From positions 1 through 64,000 of the forward strand of contig MKJV01000096.1 in the NCBI GenBank assembly GCA_001942185.1: a DNA stretch of 64,000 nucleotides, in the 5' to 3' direction. The translations under genes and the position numbers were made by a program. Below, in pieces: positions 47,183 through 56,223 of this stretch; within the stretch, counting starts at the first letter, position 1; each line of letters starts with the position of its first letter. This DNA is from Pseudonocardia sp. CNS-004 (GTDB lineage Bacteria > Actinomycetota > Actinomycetes > Mycobacteriales > Pseudonocardiaceae). Under the pieces are notes generated by a model, which was not told where the DNA came from, did not search any database, and worked only from the letters and a program-made list of their open reading frames with translations.

Positions 47183-48039
47183 GCGCGCCCGACGCCGAGC
47201 ACGAGGCGATGACGGACGCAGCCCGGCTGCTCGACCTCGATTCCGTCGGCGCCCGGCTCGTCTCCGCCTCGTCCCGACTGATCTGGCACCTCCCCGGCCC
47301 GGGTGTCGCGCTGACAATCAGCCGGCCCGGCACAAAGACCGGCGAGGACGTCGCCGCCGAGACGGCCGCGATGCGCGCGGCCACGGCCGCAGGCGTGCGC
47401 ACACCGGGGCTACGCAGTGGACCCATCGCGTTGCCCGTCGGGCGCTGGGCGTTCGCCGCCGACTGGATCACCGGTCACCGCCCCGGCCCTGCCGACTGGC
47501 CAGCAATCGCCGCAGCGGCCGCGAAACTGGCCGACGCTCCGACCGCCCACATCCACCCGCTCGCGTGGCCGGATGGCCTGGACGACCCACAGATCGGCAG
47601 CGTGCTCGGCGGCGAGCTTCACGACGACCTGATCGACCGCGCTGCGGCGGCCGCGCACACCTTCGACAAGCTCCTGACCGATCAGTCGCCCGTGCTCGCC
47701 CACACCGACCTGCAACCAGCGAACGTGCTCTGTAACGAGGCCGGTGCGTGGTTGCTCGATCTGGAGTACGCGTCCCTCGCACCGCGTGAATGGGACCCGG
47801 CGAAGCTCGTCATTCTGGCGCGCCGGTTCGGCGATCCAGCTGACGTCGAGATCCTGCTCGACGCGTGGGCGTGCCCGGACCGCAGCAGGCTGGCCGACTG
47901 CGTCGACGTGCAAGAAGTGCTACTCGTCGTCTGGCTCGCCCGAATGGCGACTCGAGGGACACAGGCCGCCGCCGGCGAGGCGCGGCACCGCGCAGGAAGT
48001 CTTGGCGAGCGATGCGTCCGTTGGCGCCACCTCGCCTGA
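47179..48039 (+). CDS. APH-family phosphotransferase
   Basis: 286 aa. Kinase-like fold: catalytic loop LAHTDLQPANVL (Asp and Asn) and metal-binding Asp in WLLDLEYASLAPREWDPAK. The N-lobe is shorter than in resistance enzymes and lacks an obvious nucleotide-binding Lys motif apart from a TISRPGTKTGED strand. Substrate unknown; an antibiotic target is possible but not supported. Third gene of the gntR-HAD-APH set. Confidence 0.8.
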   Translation: MSAPDAEHEAMTDAARLLDLDSVGARLVSASSRLIWHLPGPGVALTISRPGTKTGEDVAAETAAMRAATAAGVRTPGLRSGPIALPVGRWAFAADWITGHRPGPADWPAIAAAAAKLADAPTAHIHPLAWPDGLDDPQIGSVLGGELHDDLIDRAAAAAHTFDKLLTDQSPVLAHTDLQPANVLCNEAGAWLLDLEYASLAPREWDPAKLVILARRFGDPADVEILLDAWACPDRSRLADCVDVQEVLLVVWLARMATRGTQAAAGEARHRAGSLGERCVRWRHLA

Positions 48040-48686
48040 CTGGCTGGGAGCAGCCGCGCGGGCTTCGAGTGACCCCCATCCCAACGTCCGACGGCGCTTG
48101 CTCGGCGGCTCAACCGGATCGCACGACCGACGATCCCGAGCAGAGCTGCACGCTCGGCCGGTAAGCGCACCTCGTTCCTGCCAAGACTGGCATGGAGCCT
48201 GAGGCAGCCTCGCTTCTCGAGCGAGCCCGCAATGATGCTCGAGCTCCCACCGATGGCCAGGAGGGAGCTCGGGTTGATCGCGCCACACGACCGCTCGACT
48301 ATGGATCGACAGTCCGCTCCTCAGGAAGATCCCGAAGCTGGTTAGGACACGCCATGACCAAGCTCGGGTTCTTCCCGAGATGAGAGCGAGCTTGCGACAC
48401 GCCGTCGAGGGGGCCCGTGCACGTGTCGAGTGGCATCTGTGTCATGCTTGCATGGTCAGGATCGAAAAAGGGCCGCTCGAGTTGGCGCTCGAGCCGGCCC
48501 GGTTCGATCATCAACCGTCTGGCGGCGACGATCTGTGGGTTGGCACTCGCAGTGTAGCTCCGCCGGACACTTGCCGCGCTGTCGCGCGGGAGAGGAGTCC
48601 GTCGTGTTTCACGACGTCACTCAGTCGTGTCCGGGGTCTGGCTCGTTCTTGACCCTCATGCCCCACCCGACCGCAGGTGGTGCCCT
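48040..48686. other. About 650 bp without a convincing gene, upstream of the defence-like pair
   Basis: Short open frames on both strands lack codon bias and motifs. A CTCGAGTTGGCGCTCGAG inverted repeat (48477-48494) and a GTCGTGTTTCACGAC hairpin (48601-48615) are visible. This is the likely promoter/regulatory region of the gene at 48687. Confidence 0.4.
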
Positions 48687-49586
48687 GTGACGAGGGTCAG
48701 CGCCTACTTCGGGCTTGCTCAGCCCCTCCAGTTCGTGGACGTGCACGTCGACCGCGACAACCTTCTGTTCCTGGATCCGTCGATGATCCGCATGTGTCGG
48801 AAGTCCGATCCGCTCGCGGGCCGGGCACATGATCAGCTCGTCGGCTTCATGTCCGAGGTCACTCACCTCCGGGCGTGCGTCCGCGCTGACGCACAGGCCA
48901 GGGGCTTGGAGTTGCTGCAGCACCTGCACGAGCCGAACGAAACCCGGCTCGGCATGTCCCGGCATGGCGTCGGCGGCCACGGATTCGGCGCCGGGTTGGG
49001 CGAGCGGCTGTGGGAGGAGCTGCGCACCAACGTGGCCTGCCGCGCGGCCGCCCTCACCCGCCTGGAGGATCTCGCGCTGTTCATCGACGACGTCGGTGAC
49101 GACCTCGTCTCCGACATGACGACCCGCGTGATCTTCAACGTACTCGTCGAGTTCACTCGGCAGATGATGCTGCAGTTCCCCGCGCTCACGGTCGGCGCGA
49201 CGATCGAGCGGGTCGAGGTGTGGGACCCGACCCGCACGGCGTGGACGACATCCGACGTGCAGCTGCCGTACGCGGCAGGGCGGCAGCTCCTGCTCGTGCC
49301 GAAGAGGTGGGTGTTCTGGCGGACGGTGATGGACCCGGACGCCTTCTACAACCGGTTCGGCACCGCCACGGTGCAGGCGGAGCGCACCACGTACAAGGAC
49401 GGCCAGCGCTACGCGCCCCCGAAGTGGTCACTGAGGGAGGAGTTCCCCAACATCAAGAAGCTGAACAGGACCCAGGCGGCCAAGTACAAGCAGGCCGGCG
49501 AGGACCTCGTCGTTCAGTACCGCAACCAGGTCGACCAGAGGTTCGCGCCGCTGGCTGACTCCGAGCTCGACAGGCGCACCGCCTGA
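48687..49586 (+). CDS. Unknown protein paired with the DndB-like gene
   Basis: 299 aa from GTG 48687; the frame is intact. Segments that look conserved rather than random: LLFLDPSMIRMCRKSDPLAG, HEPNETRLGMSRHGVGGHGF, LEDLALFIDDVGDDLVSDMT followed by TRVIFNVLVEFTRQM. No membrane helix and no nuclease motif that I can name. It precedes the DndB-like gene by 120 bp on the same strand. I recall similar proteins in restriction-type islands, without a known function. Confidence 0.7.
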   Translation: MTRVSAYFGLAQPLQFVDVHVDRDNLLFLDPSMIRMCRKSDPLAGRAHDQLVGFMSEVTHLRACVRADAQARGLELLQHLHEPNETRLGMSRHGVGGHGFGAGLGERLWEELRTNVACRAAALTRLEDLALFIDDVGDDLVSDMTTRVIFNVLVEFTRQMMLQFPALTVGATIERVEVWDPTRTAWTTSDVQLPYAAGRQLLLVPKRWVFWRTVMDPDAFYNRFGTATVQAERTTYKDGQRYAPPKWSLREEFPNIKKLNRTQAAKYKQAGEDLVVQYRNQVDQRFAPLADSELDRRTA

Positions 49587-49706
49587 GCAGAGCCCGCGGC
49601 GGCGGTCCCCGTGGCCGCCGCCGCGGGCTGGCACCGCACACCGATGACCCGAGCGTGGCGCTGTGACTCGCACCGACGGCCACCTCGCCGAGAAAGGGAC
49701 CCGACG

Positions 49707-50909
49707 ATGACTACCACCACGACGACCGCGACGGAGTTGGACTTGTCGGCAGGGTCCTACGTCAAGGGCATCAAGCTCAACGAAACGACCTTTCTCGCCG
49801 CGACCTCCTTCCAGCAGCTGCGGACCATCACGCGCGACCCAGACGTCCTCCAGCCCGGCAGCAAGCGGGGCAGCGACGAACCCGGTATCGAAGCGGAGCG
49901 CGCAATCCACGAGCTCATCCAGAGGGCTATGGCGGGTAACAAGAAGTCCAACGTTCCGCGTTACGCCCGCTACATCGAGGAGCTCGTGCGGGGCGAGTCC
50001 CCGGGAGTGCTACCACCCATTGACCTGTGGTCACCTCAAGGTCTCGACGTCGTCACCGTCGGCCCCACCACCTACATCCTCGTCCCGAACGGCGAGCACC
50101 TCCTCGCCATCGACGGTGAGACCCAGCTCGCCGCCCACCACCAGCTGGGCCGAGCTGCCACCGTGGACCCCACCACCCGCAGCCTCCACCAGAAGTTCCC
50201 GTTGGCGGCCGTCATACATCACAATGTCCCCACGAAGGTCGCCCGCCAGTACTTCCACGATCTCAACATCCTCGCCGTACGTCCCAACACCAGCCTCGGC
50301 CTGGCGATGGACACCCAGGACCCCGTCATGCAGGTCGTCGGAGACGTCGAGAGCAGTATCGATCTCCTCGAAGGACGGGTGGAGAAGATGCTGCGGCAGC
50401 TCCCGAAGAAGAGCACCAAGATCGTTACGCTCCAGGGACTGCGGCAGATGGTCGTCAACATCGCCAAGGGCATCAGCGGAGTCCAGTACGGCGCACGGCC
50501 CGCGCCGGTGAACGACATCGACCTCCGTGAGCTGACCAGAGTCGCGATCGACTGGATCGGGCTCTACTTCCAGACCTTCGAGACCGAGATCGCCGACCGT
50601 GAATCGCACCTCGCCGGCAACGGTCCAGTCCTCGCCGCTGTCGGCGCCATGGGCCACGACTTGCTGAGGATGGGCGAGGCCGAGCGCGCCACCGCCAGCG
50701 CCCGGATGATCCGGGAACTCCGACGAGTCGACTGGTCCAAGGGCGAACAGTGGCTCGGGATCGCCGGCAACTACACCTCGACCGGCGTCTTCTCCGTGAA
50801 GGGGACCAAAGAGGTGGCCTACGCCGTGTTCAACGCGCTCAGCGACGTCCAGAACAGCGGCTACGCCCAGATCCACACGCTGCCAACCGAACCATCGCTA
50901 GGCAGCTAA
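49707..50909 (+). CDS. DndB/DGQHR-like protein
   Basis: 400 aa from ATG 49707. Central LLAIDGETQLAAHHQL corresponds to the DGQHR signature of DndB and related DNA-modification regulators, with QHR changed. ARQYFHDLNILAVRPNTSLG followed by LAMDTQDP matches the family's Phe-x-Asp-x-Asn segment. The C-terminal half is helical. DndB regulates DNA phosphorothioation, but no dndA, C, D or E is here, so it must serve another system. Its stop faces the vsr stop (2 bp apart). Confidence 0.7.
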   Translation: MTTTTTTATELDLSAGSYVKGIKLNETTFLAATSFQQLRTITRDPDVLQPGSKRGSDEPGIEAERAIHELIQRAMAGNKKSNVPRYARYIEELVRGESPGVLPPIDLWSPQGLDVVTVGPTTYILVPNGEHLLAIDGETQLAAHHQLGRAATVDPTTRSLHQKFPLAAVIHHNVPTKVARQYFHDLNILAVRPNTSLGLAMDTQDPVMQVVGDVESSIDLLEGRVEKMLRQLPKKSTKIVTLQGLRQMVVNIAKGISGVQYGARPAPVNDIDLRELTRVAIDWIGLYFQTFETEIADRESHLAGNGPVLAAVGAMGHDLLRMGEAERATASARMIRELRRVDWSKGEQWLGIAGNYTSTGVFSVKGTKEVAYAVFNALSDVQNSGYAQIHTLPTEPSLGS

Positions 50910-50911
50910 GC

Positions 50912-51358
50912 TCACGGATACGTCCGGCCTTGCCTTTCCCGCACGACCTGATGGACACGAAGCGCAGCGGCCCGCGGTTCCTCGTGTTCCCAGATTCTGA
51001 TCGGCACCCAGTCGAGCAGGCGCAGCTTGTGGTCGGTATCCCGATCGCGGGCGACGTTGGCGGCCAGCTTGGTGGCCCACCAGCCGGAGTTCGAGCGAGG
51101 TCGAGTTCCATGTTCTGGGCATGCATGCCAGTAACAGCCGTCGACGAACACGGCGACGCGCTGCTTGGGGAACGCCACATCGGCGGTACGACGCACGGCA
51201 GGGATGGGAAGGCGAAGCCCGACGCGGTAGCGCAGTCCGCGAGCCCACAGCTCCCGCCGCAGCGCCAGCTCGGGCCTCGTCCCGGCCTGCTTCTGGCGAC
51301 GCATCCGCTGCAACGCTGCGGCATCCGATGCAGCCGGCCGCTCGACAGCACGCGCCAT
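50912..51358 (-). CDS. vsr: Very short patch repair endonuclease
   Basis: 148 aa. MRRQKQAGTRPELALRRELW, ADVAFPKQRVAVFVDGCYWH with the catalytic Asp, CPEHG, and WWATKLAANVARDRDTDHKL, PIRIWEHEE are diagnostic. Nicks 5' of T in T:G mismatches left by deamination of 5-methylcytosine. It starts 22 bp after the methylase stop, as expected for a dcm-vsr operon. Confidence 0.95.
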   Translation of the reverse strand: MARAVERPAASDAAALQRMRRQKQAGTRPELALRRELWARGLRYRVGLRLPIPAVRRTADVAFPKQRVAVFVDGCYWHACPEHGTRPRSNSGWWATKLAANVARDRDTDHKLRLLDWVPIRIWEHEEPRAAALRVHQVVRERQGRTYP

Positions 51359-51380
51359 CCGCGACCGACCTCCTGATCAG

Positions 51381-52563
51381 CTAGAGAGTTTGCTCGGCAG
51401 TTCTGACGCGCACGTGCTCCTTCAGGGCGACGAGGAAGTCGGCATCGAAGCGCAGTTTGCTGCGCTCGGTCCTGGACAAGATCCCGCGGTGGCACGCAGG
51501 CTGAGAGGCACTGCGGTCTCGGCGTCGACGACGTCGAGCAGGTGGGTGTAGGGCTGGGCAACCGGCCACATCGACATCGGCGAGACCCATGCCTTTCCAT
51601 TGCCTCCCCACGCTGCGGTCGGCCACTTCTTCTTGTCGAAGGGGCGACCGTCATGGTTCGCCTCGCCGGGCTCCGCCAGGCGCGTGCCCAGCCACTGCGA
51701 CACACCCACTGATACGGCGTTGCCCACGAGTCTCCATCGGGGACCGTTGCGTTTTCCGTCAGGTTGAGCGTGCTCGGTCCAGCCGCGCTGAATCCCTGAA
51801 GGGCTTCGGCATCCTCGATCAGCGGCGTGACCAACTGCCGACCGATGGGTGCGCCTGGAATCCAGATCGCGGGTGGGCTGGGGATGCCCACCGTGCTGCC
51901 ACCCTTGAGAGTCGGGATCGCGTCACGGGCCCACCCGAGTCCGGTCAATCCTTCGGTCCAGTAGAAGCCGAACGCGTCTTCGGCCAGAGTGTCGAGGTCA
52001 GGTTCACCGGCTTCGTCGGCGAACAGGACGGTGGTGGGGTCCTCGGTGCGCGAGGCGACCAGCAGGACACGCTGGCGACGCTGGGGGACTCCGCTACTGC
52101 GCGAGTCGACCAGACGGTAGGCCCACCGGTACCCCAGGGCCTCCAACGAGTCGATCAAGAACCGCATCGCGCGGCCCTGGTCGAGAACCAGCATGTTGCG
52201 GACGTTCTCGAGTACCAGCCACCGGGGGTGTGACTCCTCGACGAGTCGGAAGATCTCGCCGACGAGCCCAGAGCTCTCGCCCGTGATACCGGCCATGCGC
52301 CCAGCCTGGGAGAGGTCCTGACACGGAAACCCTGCCGTCACCACGTCGACCCGTGGGATGGACTTGAGCGACTGGACGTCGCCATGAAGGGGCACCTCTG
52401 GCCAGTGGGCCTGCAGTACCGAACGTGCGGGATCCCACCACTCACACAGCAGCTCGGTGCGGCCACCGGCGCGTGCGAGCCCGCTCTCCAGCCCGCCGAC
52501 GCCGGCGAACAGCCCCACGACCGAGAACTCTGTCCCCACGCGGCTCACAGTAGCGCCGGGCAC
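51381..52563 (-). CDS. DNA cytosine-C5 methyltransferase (two frameshifts)
   Basis: About 394 aa. Motif I VVGLFAGVGGLESGL, motif IV TAGFPCQDLSQAGRMAG with catalytic Cys, motif VI LVLENVRNML, motif VIII QRRQRVLLVAS and motif X GNAVSVGVSQWLG. The target-recognition region lies between VIII and X, and the protein continues about 90 residues past motif X. Frames break near 51730 and near 51500. Start may be GTG 52563, 52548 or 52539. Protects the host against a cognate nuclease or acts alone; recognition sequence not predictable. Confidence 0.92.
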
Positions 52564-52653
52564 CGACGAGATCCTCTCGACGCACCCACCACGGGTCGAT
52601 CGGCGCCGGTCTGCACCCGTGCGCGGCGGCTGCGACCGAAGCGGCCGGCGTTC

Positions 52654-53010
52654 TCAGTCATCGCCCGCCTCCTCACACCACGCCCAACCGTCGAAGGAGT
52701 ACAACCCGAGCTCGTCGGGCTCGACTCGTTGGACCTCGTCAGCGTCTGAGGGACACAGGCACAGACAAACTCCCTCCCACCAGGCAGTGTCTGGTTGACA
52801 ATCGTTCACCCAGTCCACGATCAGCCCGGCCACTTCACGGCGGAAGCGCGGCGTCGACCATCCGTTCCAACGGCGATCATCGTCGTGGTAGCCCCAGAAG
52901 AAGGGCGCGGAACCATCGACACCAAACCGAGCAGGGGACAACCCGACGCGTCGGAACTCAGAGCCAGGGATATCCGGATCGAGTGGCTCGACCAAGCGCA
53001 GTGTCGTCAT
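52654..53010 (-). CDS. Small acidic hypothetical protein in the methylase operon
   Basis: 118 aa: FFWGYHDDDRRWNGWSTPRF, WVNDCQPDTAWWEGVCLCLC, SFDGWAWCEEAGDD. Rich in Trp and Asp, with four Cys in the second half. Between the probable nuclease and methylase genes. No family recognised. A control (C) protein is unlikely because no HTH is visible. Confidence 0.6.
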   Translation of the reverse strand: MTTLRLVEPLDPDIPGSEFRRVGLSPARFGVDGSAPFFWGYHDDDRRWNGWSTPRFRREVAGLIVDWVNDCQPDTAWWEGVCLCLCPSDADEVQRVEPDELGLYSFDGWAWCEEAGDD

Positions 53011-53118
53011 TGGACAATACTACGTCGAAACGAGCAGATATACAACCATCCAGCGTCCTGCCGAGCAAATATTCCAAGAGCTCTCACGGATCCAGCGACG
53101 ACACATGACCGAGGTGCG

Positions 53119-53966
53119 CTAGATACCACCGAAAGCTACTTCGTATCGCTGCACAACCCGACCGATCATCCGCTGATACGAGTCCTCGTCATTCGGCTTC
53201 GGCGCTGGTGGACCCATCACCAACTTGACTGGAGAACCATCATTCACCATTGAGATCATCATTGCACCGAAAGCGTCGAAGCCTTCCGATCCGGCGCGAT
53301 TCCGACGCTCGATCTCTCGTACCTTTGCAAGAGTTCTTTCGGCAGCGTGAGATGGGTGTTCATTGACAGTGGGCGCACGCTCAGTGAGATCATACTTGTT
53401 CATGTCCGTACTCCAGAAGGTCGAAGCAGTGTTGATCATTGCGAATCCCACGGCGAGCGCCTCTTCTGCGTGACCATGGATCGCTGAGTAACTCGAGGTC
53501 AGCTCATCGAAGAGTCTAGGCAATGCCTTGATATGCGCCGTCATAGTCGCTTGGCTTCCAACGCAACCATCACACTCCCAGCAGATCCCTCGACCAGCGG
53601 TGCCGAGTTCGCGAGTTTATCCTGCTGCTCGGCCGTGAGGCGCACTCCCCATCTGATGGCGAGGTCGTGCATAGTGGCGGGATGATGCGGTAACGGAGAG
53701 GGACCCGGCCGACTGATGACAAGATCCAAGTCCTTCGTCCTGTTGCTGCGAAAGTGCTTCATCGAACGATTGATGCCAAATACTATCTTGCCTGCCGCAG
53801 CGTGATTTGCGAGCATTGTGGAGTGCTGTAAGAGATCAAACAAGATCGACCAACACGCAACCTTTGAGTGGCGATCAGAACGCGAGTGATATTGCCACAG
53901 GTTACCAAACTTGTCCGGGATCGCCGGATACGACAACGTTCGGACAATAATGTCAGGCCCGTCCAC
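53119..53966 (-). CDS. Probable PD-(D/E)XK restriction endonuclease (one frameshift)
   Basis: Two 4-bp-overlapping frames (break near 53543) join when one G is restored after GCCAAG. The joined protein reads GSVMVALEAKATMTAHIKAL followed by PRLFDELTSSYSAIHG. LEAK is the E-x-K of a PD-(D/E)XK nuclease, with a DLDLVISRPG strand upstream as a possible acidic residue. About 282 aa from GTG 53966 (GAGGAG upstream). GC is markedly lower than in neighbouring genes, as usual for restriction enzymes. It leads the operon nuclease-118 aa-methylase-vsr. Confidence 0.6.
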
Positions 53967-54144
53967 GAGTCTCCTCAAGTTATCCCGATCTCGTGGATAA
54001 CTCTAGGTCATTTGCCGCTCCCCGTCGCCATCCCGGCCCTCGACTCGCCATCAGTAGGTCTCGCGGCCGAATGCGCCGCACACCAGCAGGCCATCGAGCC
54101 CGCGACGTTCAACCGGCGGGCGTGGTGGCCCGCCCCCTTGGGGT

Positions 54145-54305
54145 GGCGGGGCGCTGTTCCCCCGCCGCCGCAAGGCGTCCCACCACGGCCGTGGAGGCTC
54201 GCGGTCAAGGGCAGCCCGAAGGGCTGTCGCGCAGCGACGCGCAGCGCCCTTGACCGTGAGGTCGGCCGTGGTAAGCCAAGGGCCGCCAGGCCCCGCCGAA
54301 GGCGG
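54145..54305 (+). other. Multi-branched structured sequence, copy 2
   Basis: Hairpin GGCGGGG (54145-54151) with CCCCGCC (54160-54166). Outer stem ACCACGGCCG (54182-54191) with CGGCCGTGGT (54263-54272). Inner 11-bp stem (54202-54212 with 54246-54256) enclosing two hairpins, AGCCC-GAA-GGGCT (54213-54225) and GTCGC-GCA-GCGAC (54226-54238). Then CCGCC-GAA-GGCGG (54293-54305). Counterpart of 44749-44904. The gap between the nuclease and integrase genes holds nothing else. Confidence 0.65.
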
Positions 54306-54406
54306 TCCGCCAGGGCAGTTCCTCGGCCCGCGCGGCCTTGAGCGCAGACTGGCGCTTCGGCCGACGGCGCGGACGGGTCGGGGGTGACCAGTGGCGAAGA
54401 GGTCGG

Positions 54407-56203
54407 TCAGCCCAGCCGGAAGATCGCCGTGACCTCGACGCTGCCCGGGCGACTCAGGTGCAGCTCGTAGTCCCCGATCCAGGCACTTTCGGGTCGGTCA
54501 CTGGCATCAGGCTTCTCCGCCCGGACGATCCCGACCAGGTGCGGACGGAAGGAGTCCGGGTCCTCGATATCCGCCTTCACCGTCCTCGGCGAGCACCGCA
54601 TGCCGCCGGGACCGGTGACGACGACAGACCAGTACTGACCTGCACGGTGTGTCTCGGTCGACTCTGTGGCCAGCTCGCTTGGAACGGCGCCGGTCAGCCG
54701 CGCGACGCGGGGCCGGCCGGCGCCGTCAGAGACGAGCACACCCCACTCCTTGGCGAGGGCAACAGCCCGACGCGCCGTCGCCAACGACACCTCGTGCTCG
54801 GCGGCGAGCTCCACTGCAGTTGGCGCGGGATCACCGGCCGGCAGTGCGCCTGCCTCGACGCTGCGGGCCAGCTGCGCAGCGATGCGTTCGTACGGATGCT
54901 GCGGGCTGATGCCGGCCCAGCTACGCGGCTGCTCGAGCAGCGCCCGATCAGGCATGCGAGCCGACCAGCCAGCCGCCGCGCGCTGGTCGGCCTCCGACAC
55001 CCATGCCGTGTACGTGCGAAGGGTGGTGGTGCCGCCTCCGGCGTGGCCGAGCCGGCCGGCCACTGTCCGGACGTCGACGCCGGCGAGGATCAGCTCGGTC
55101 GCGGAGTAGTGACGGAGCTTGTGAAGCGTCGTGACGATGCCCAGACGACGCACGAGGCGCTCGTACCGCTGCGTCACCGTGTCCGGGACGGTGAAGGTCG
55201 AGCCGCTGGGCGAGTCCGAGAACACGAACGCGTCGGGCGGCAGCTCGACGCCGACCGCTGCGGCACGCTGCTCGCAGCGCTGGCGGTGCTCGACGAGCGC
55301 GGCGACGGTCTCGACGTCGAGGGCGATACGCCGCTGCTGGTGGGTCTTGAGCGCCGCTTCCTCCCACCCACCGCGGCCGTCCTTACGGATACCGTGCCGC
55401 AGCCAGATCGTCTCGCGGCCCTCGTCGAGGTTCACCGCCGACCAGCGGATGCCGCACACCTCGCCCCGACGGGCTCCGGTCGTCATCGAGACCCACAGCA
55501 ACGTCCCCCAGTCGGGATCGCGGTACGCCGCGGTCAGGATCCGCGCCGCCTCGGCCGGAGTAGGCGGGCTCGGGTTCTCCTTCGGCGACGCCGGCGGCTC
55601 ACCCTGTGGCACCGGCGAGACAGCGACCCAGCGCCACCGCACGGCCTTCTTGAACGCGCCGGACAGGATGAAGTGCATGTGCCGGACGGTCGTCGGTCCG
55701 AGCGGGCGGCACTGGTGCGGGCGACAGCGGTCGTCGCACTCGTGCACGGACGCCGTCCGATGGTCGACCGTGCCGCGGCGCTTCGTGCAGTGCAGCCGGC
55801 ACCTGCGCAGCTCGGCGTAGAACGAGTCGAGCATCTCCGCGTCGAGCGCTCCGACCCTCGTCGAGCCGAGCAAGGGCGAGATGTGGTTCTTCACGTAGCC
55901 GCGATAGAGCGTGAGCGTGTTGGGCGAGCCGTCGAACTGGTCGAGGTAGCGCTGCAACAGCTGATCGATGGTGACGTTCGTCCGCGGGTTGCGGCGCTCC
56001 GCCACCTCGGCGACCATCCGCGCGCGGACGGCCTCGGCCCGCTCGTCGAGCTTCGGGCCGGGCTGCACCACCTCGCGGAGATAGTGCCGGCGCTTGGTCA
56101 CCGGATCGATGCCGGCATAGACGACGACGCGCAGCGCACCACTCGGCAGCCTCTCGATGCTGCCCTTCGCACGCCGCTGACCAGCGGCGGAGGCGCGTGG
56201 CAT
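54407..56203 (-). CDS. int: Tyrosine integrase fused to a GntR-type wHTH
   Basis: 598 aa. SAM-like core-binding domain (about 75-180) is interrupted by a Cys/His-rich insertion (CRLHC, HECDDRCRPHQC). Catalytic residues: Arg in TTGARRGEVCGIRW, His-x-x-Arg in LHKLRHYSATELI, His in GRLGHAGGG and Tyr in LRTYTAW. From about residue 440 a GntR-like wHTH follows: PYERIAAQLARSVEAGALPA, ELAAEHEVSLATARRAVALA. Usual integrases end near 400-450. Beside attR and tRNA-Thr, so it catalyses this insertion. Confidence 0.93.
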   Translation of the reverse strand: MPRASAAGQRRAKGSIERLPSGALRVVVYAGIDPVTKRRHYLREVVQPGPKLDERAEAVRARMVAEVAERRNPRTNVTIDQLLQRYLDQFDGSPNTLTLYRGYVKNHISPLLGSTRVGALDAEMLDSFYAELRRCRLHCTKRRGTVDHRTASVHECDDRCRPHQCRPLGPTTVRHMHFILSGAFKKAVRWRWVAVSPVPQGEPPASPKENPSPPTPAEAARILTAAYRDPDWGTLLWVSMTTGARRGEVCGIRWSAVNLDEGRETIWLRHGIRKDGRGGWEEAALKTHQQRRIALDVETVAALVEHRQRCEQRAAAVGVELPPDAFVFSDSPSGSTFTVPDTVTQRYERLVRRLGIVTTLHKLRHYSATELILAGVDVRTVAGRLGHAGGGTTTLRTYTAWVSEADQRAAAGWSARMPDRALLEQPRSWAGISPQHPYERIAAQLARSVEAGALPAGDPAPTAVELAAEHEVSLATARRAVALAKEWGVLVSDGAGRPRVARLTGAVPSELATESTETHRAGQYWSVVVTGPGGMRCSPRTVKADIEDPDSFRPHLVGIVRAEKPDASDRPESAWIGDYELHLSRPGSVEVTAIFRLG

Positions 56204-56223
56204 GGCGCGAACTTACCGCATTC

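Noticed and set aside
47179..48039. Aminoglycoside resistance gene
   Set aside because: Fold-level motifs only; the N-lobe is atypical and the gntR-HAD context suggests a housekeeping or element function.
49707..50909. Part of a DNA phosphorothioation (dnd) operon
   Set aside because: No dndA, dndC, dndD or dndE gene nearby; only the DGQHR-like similarity is present.
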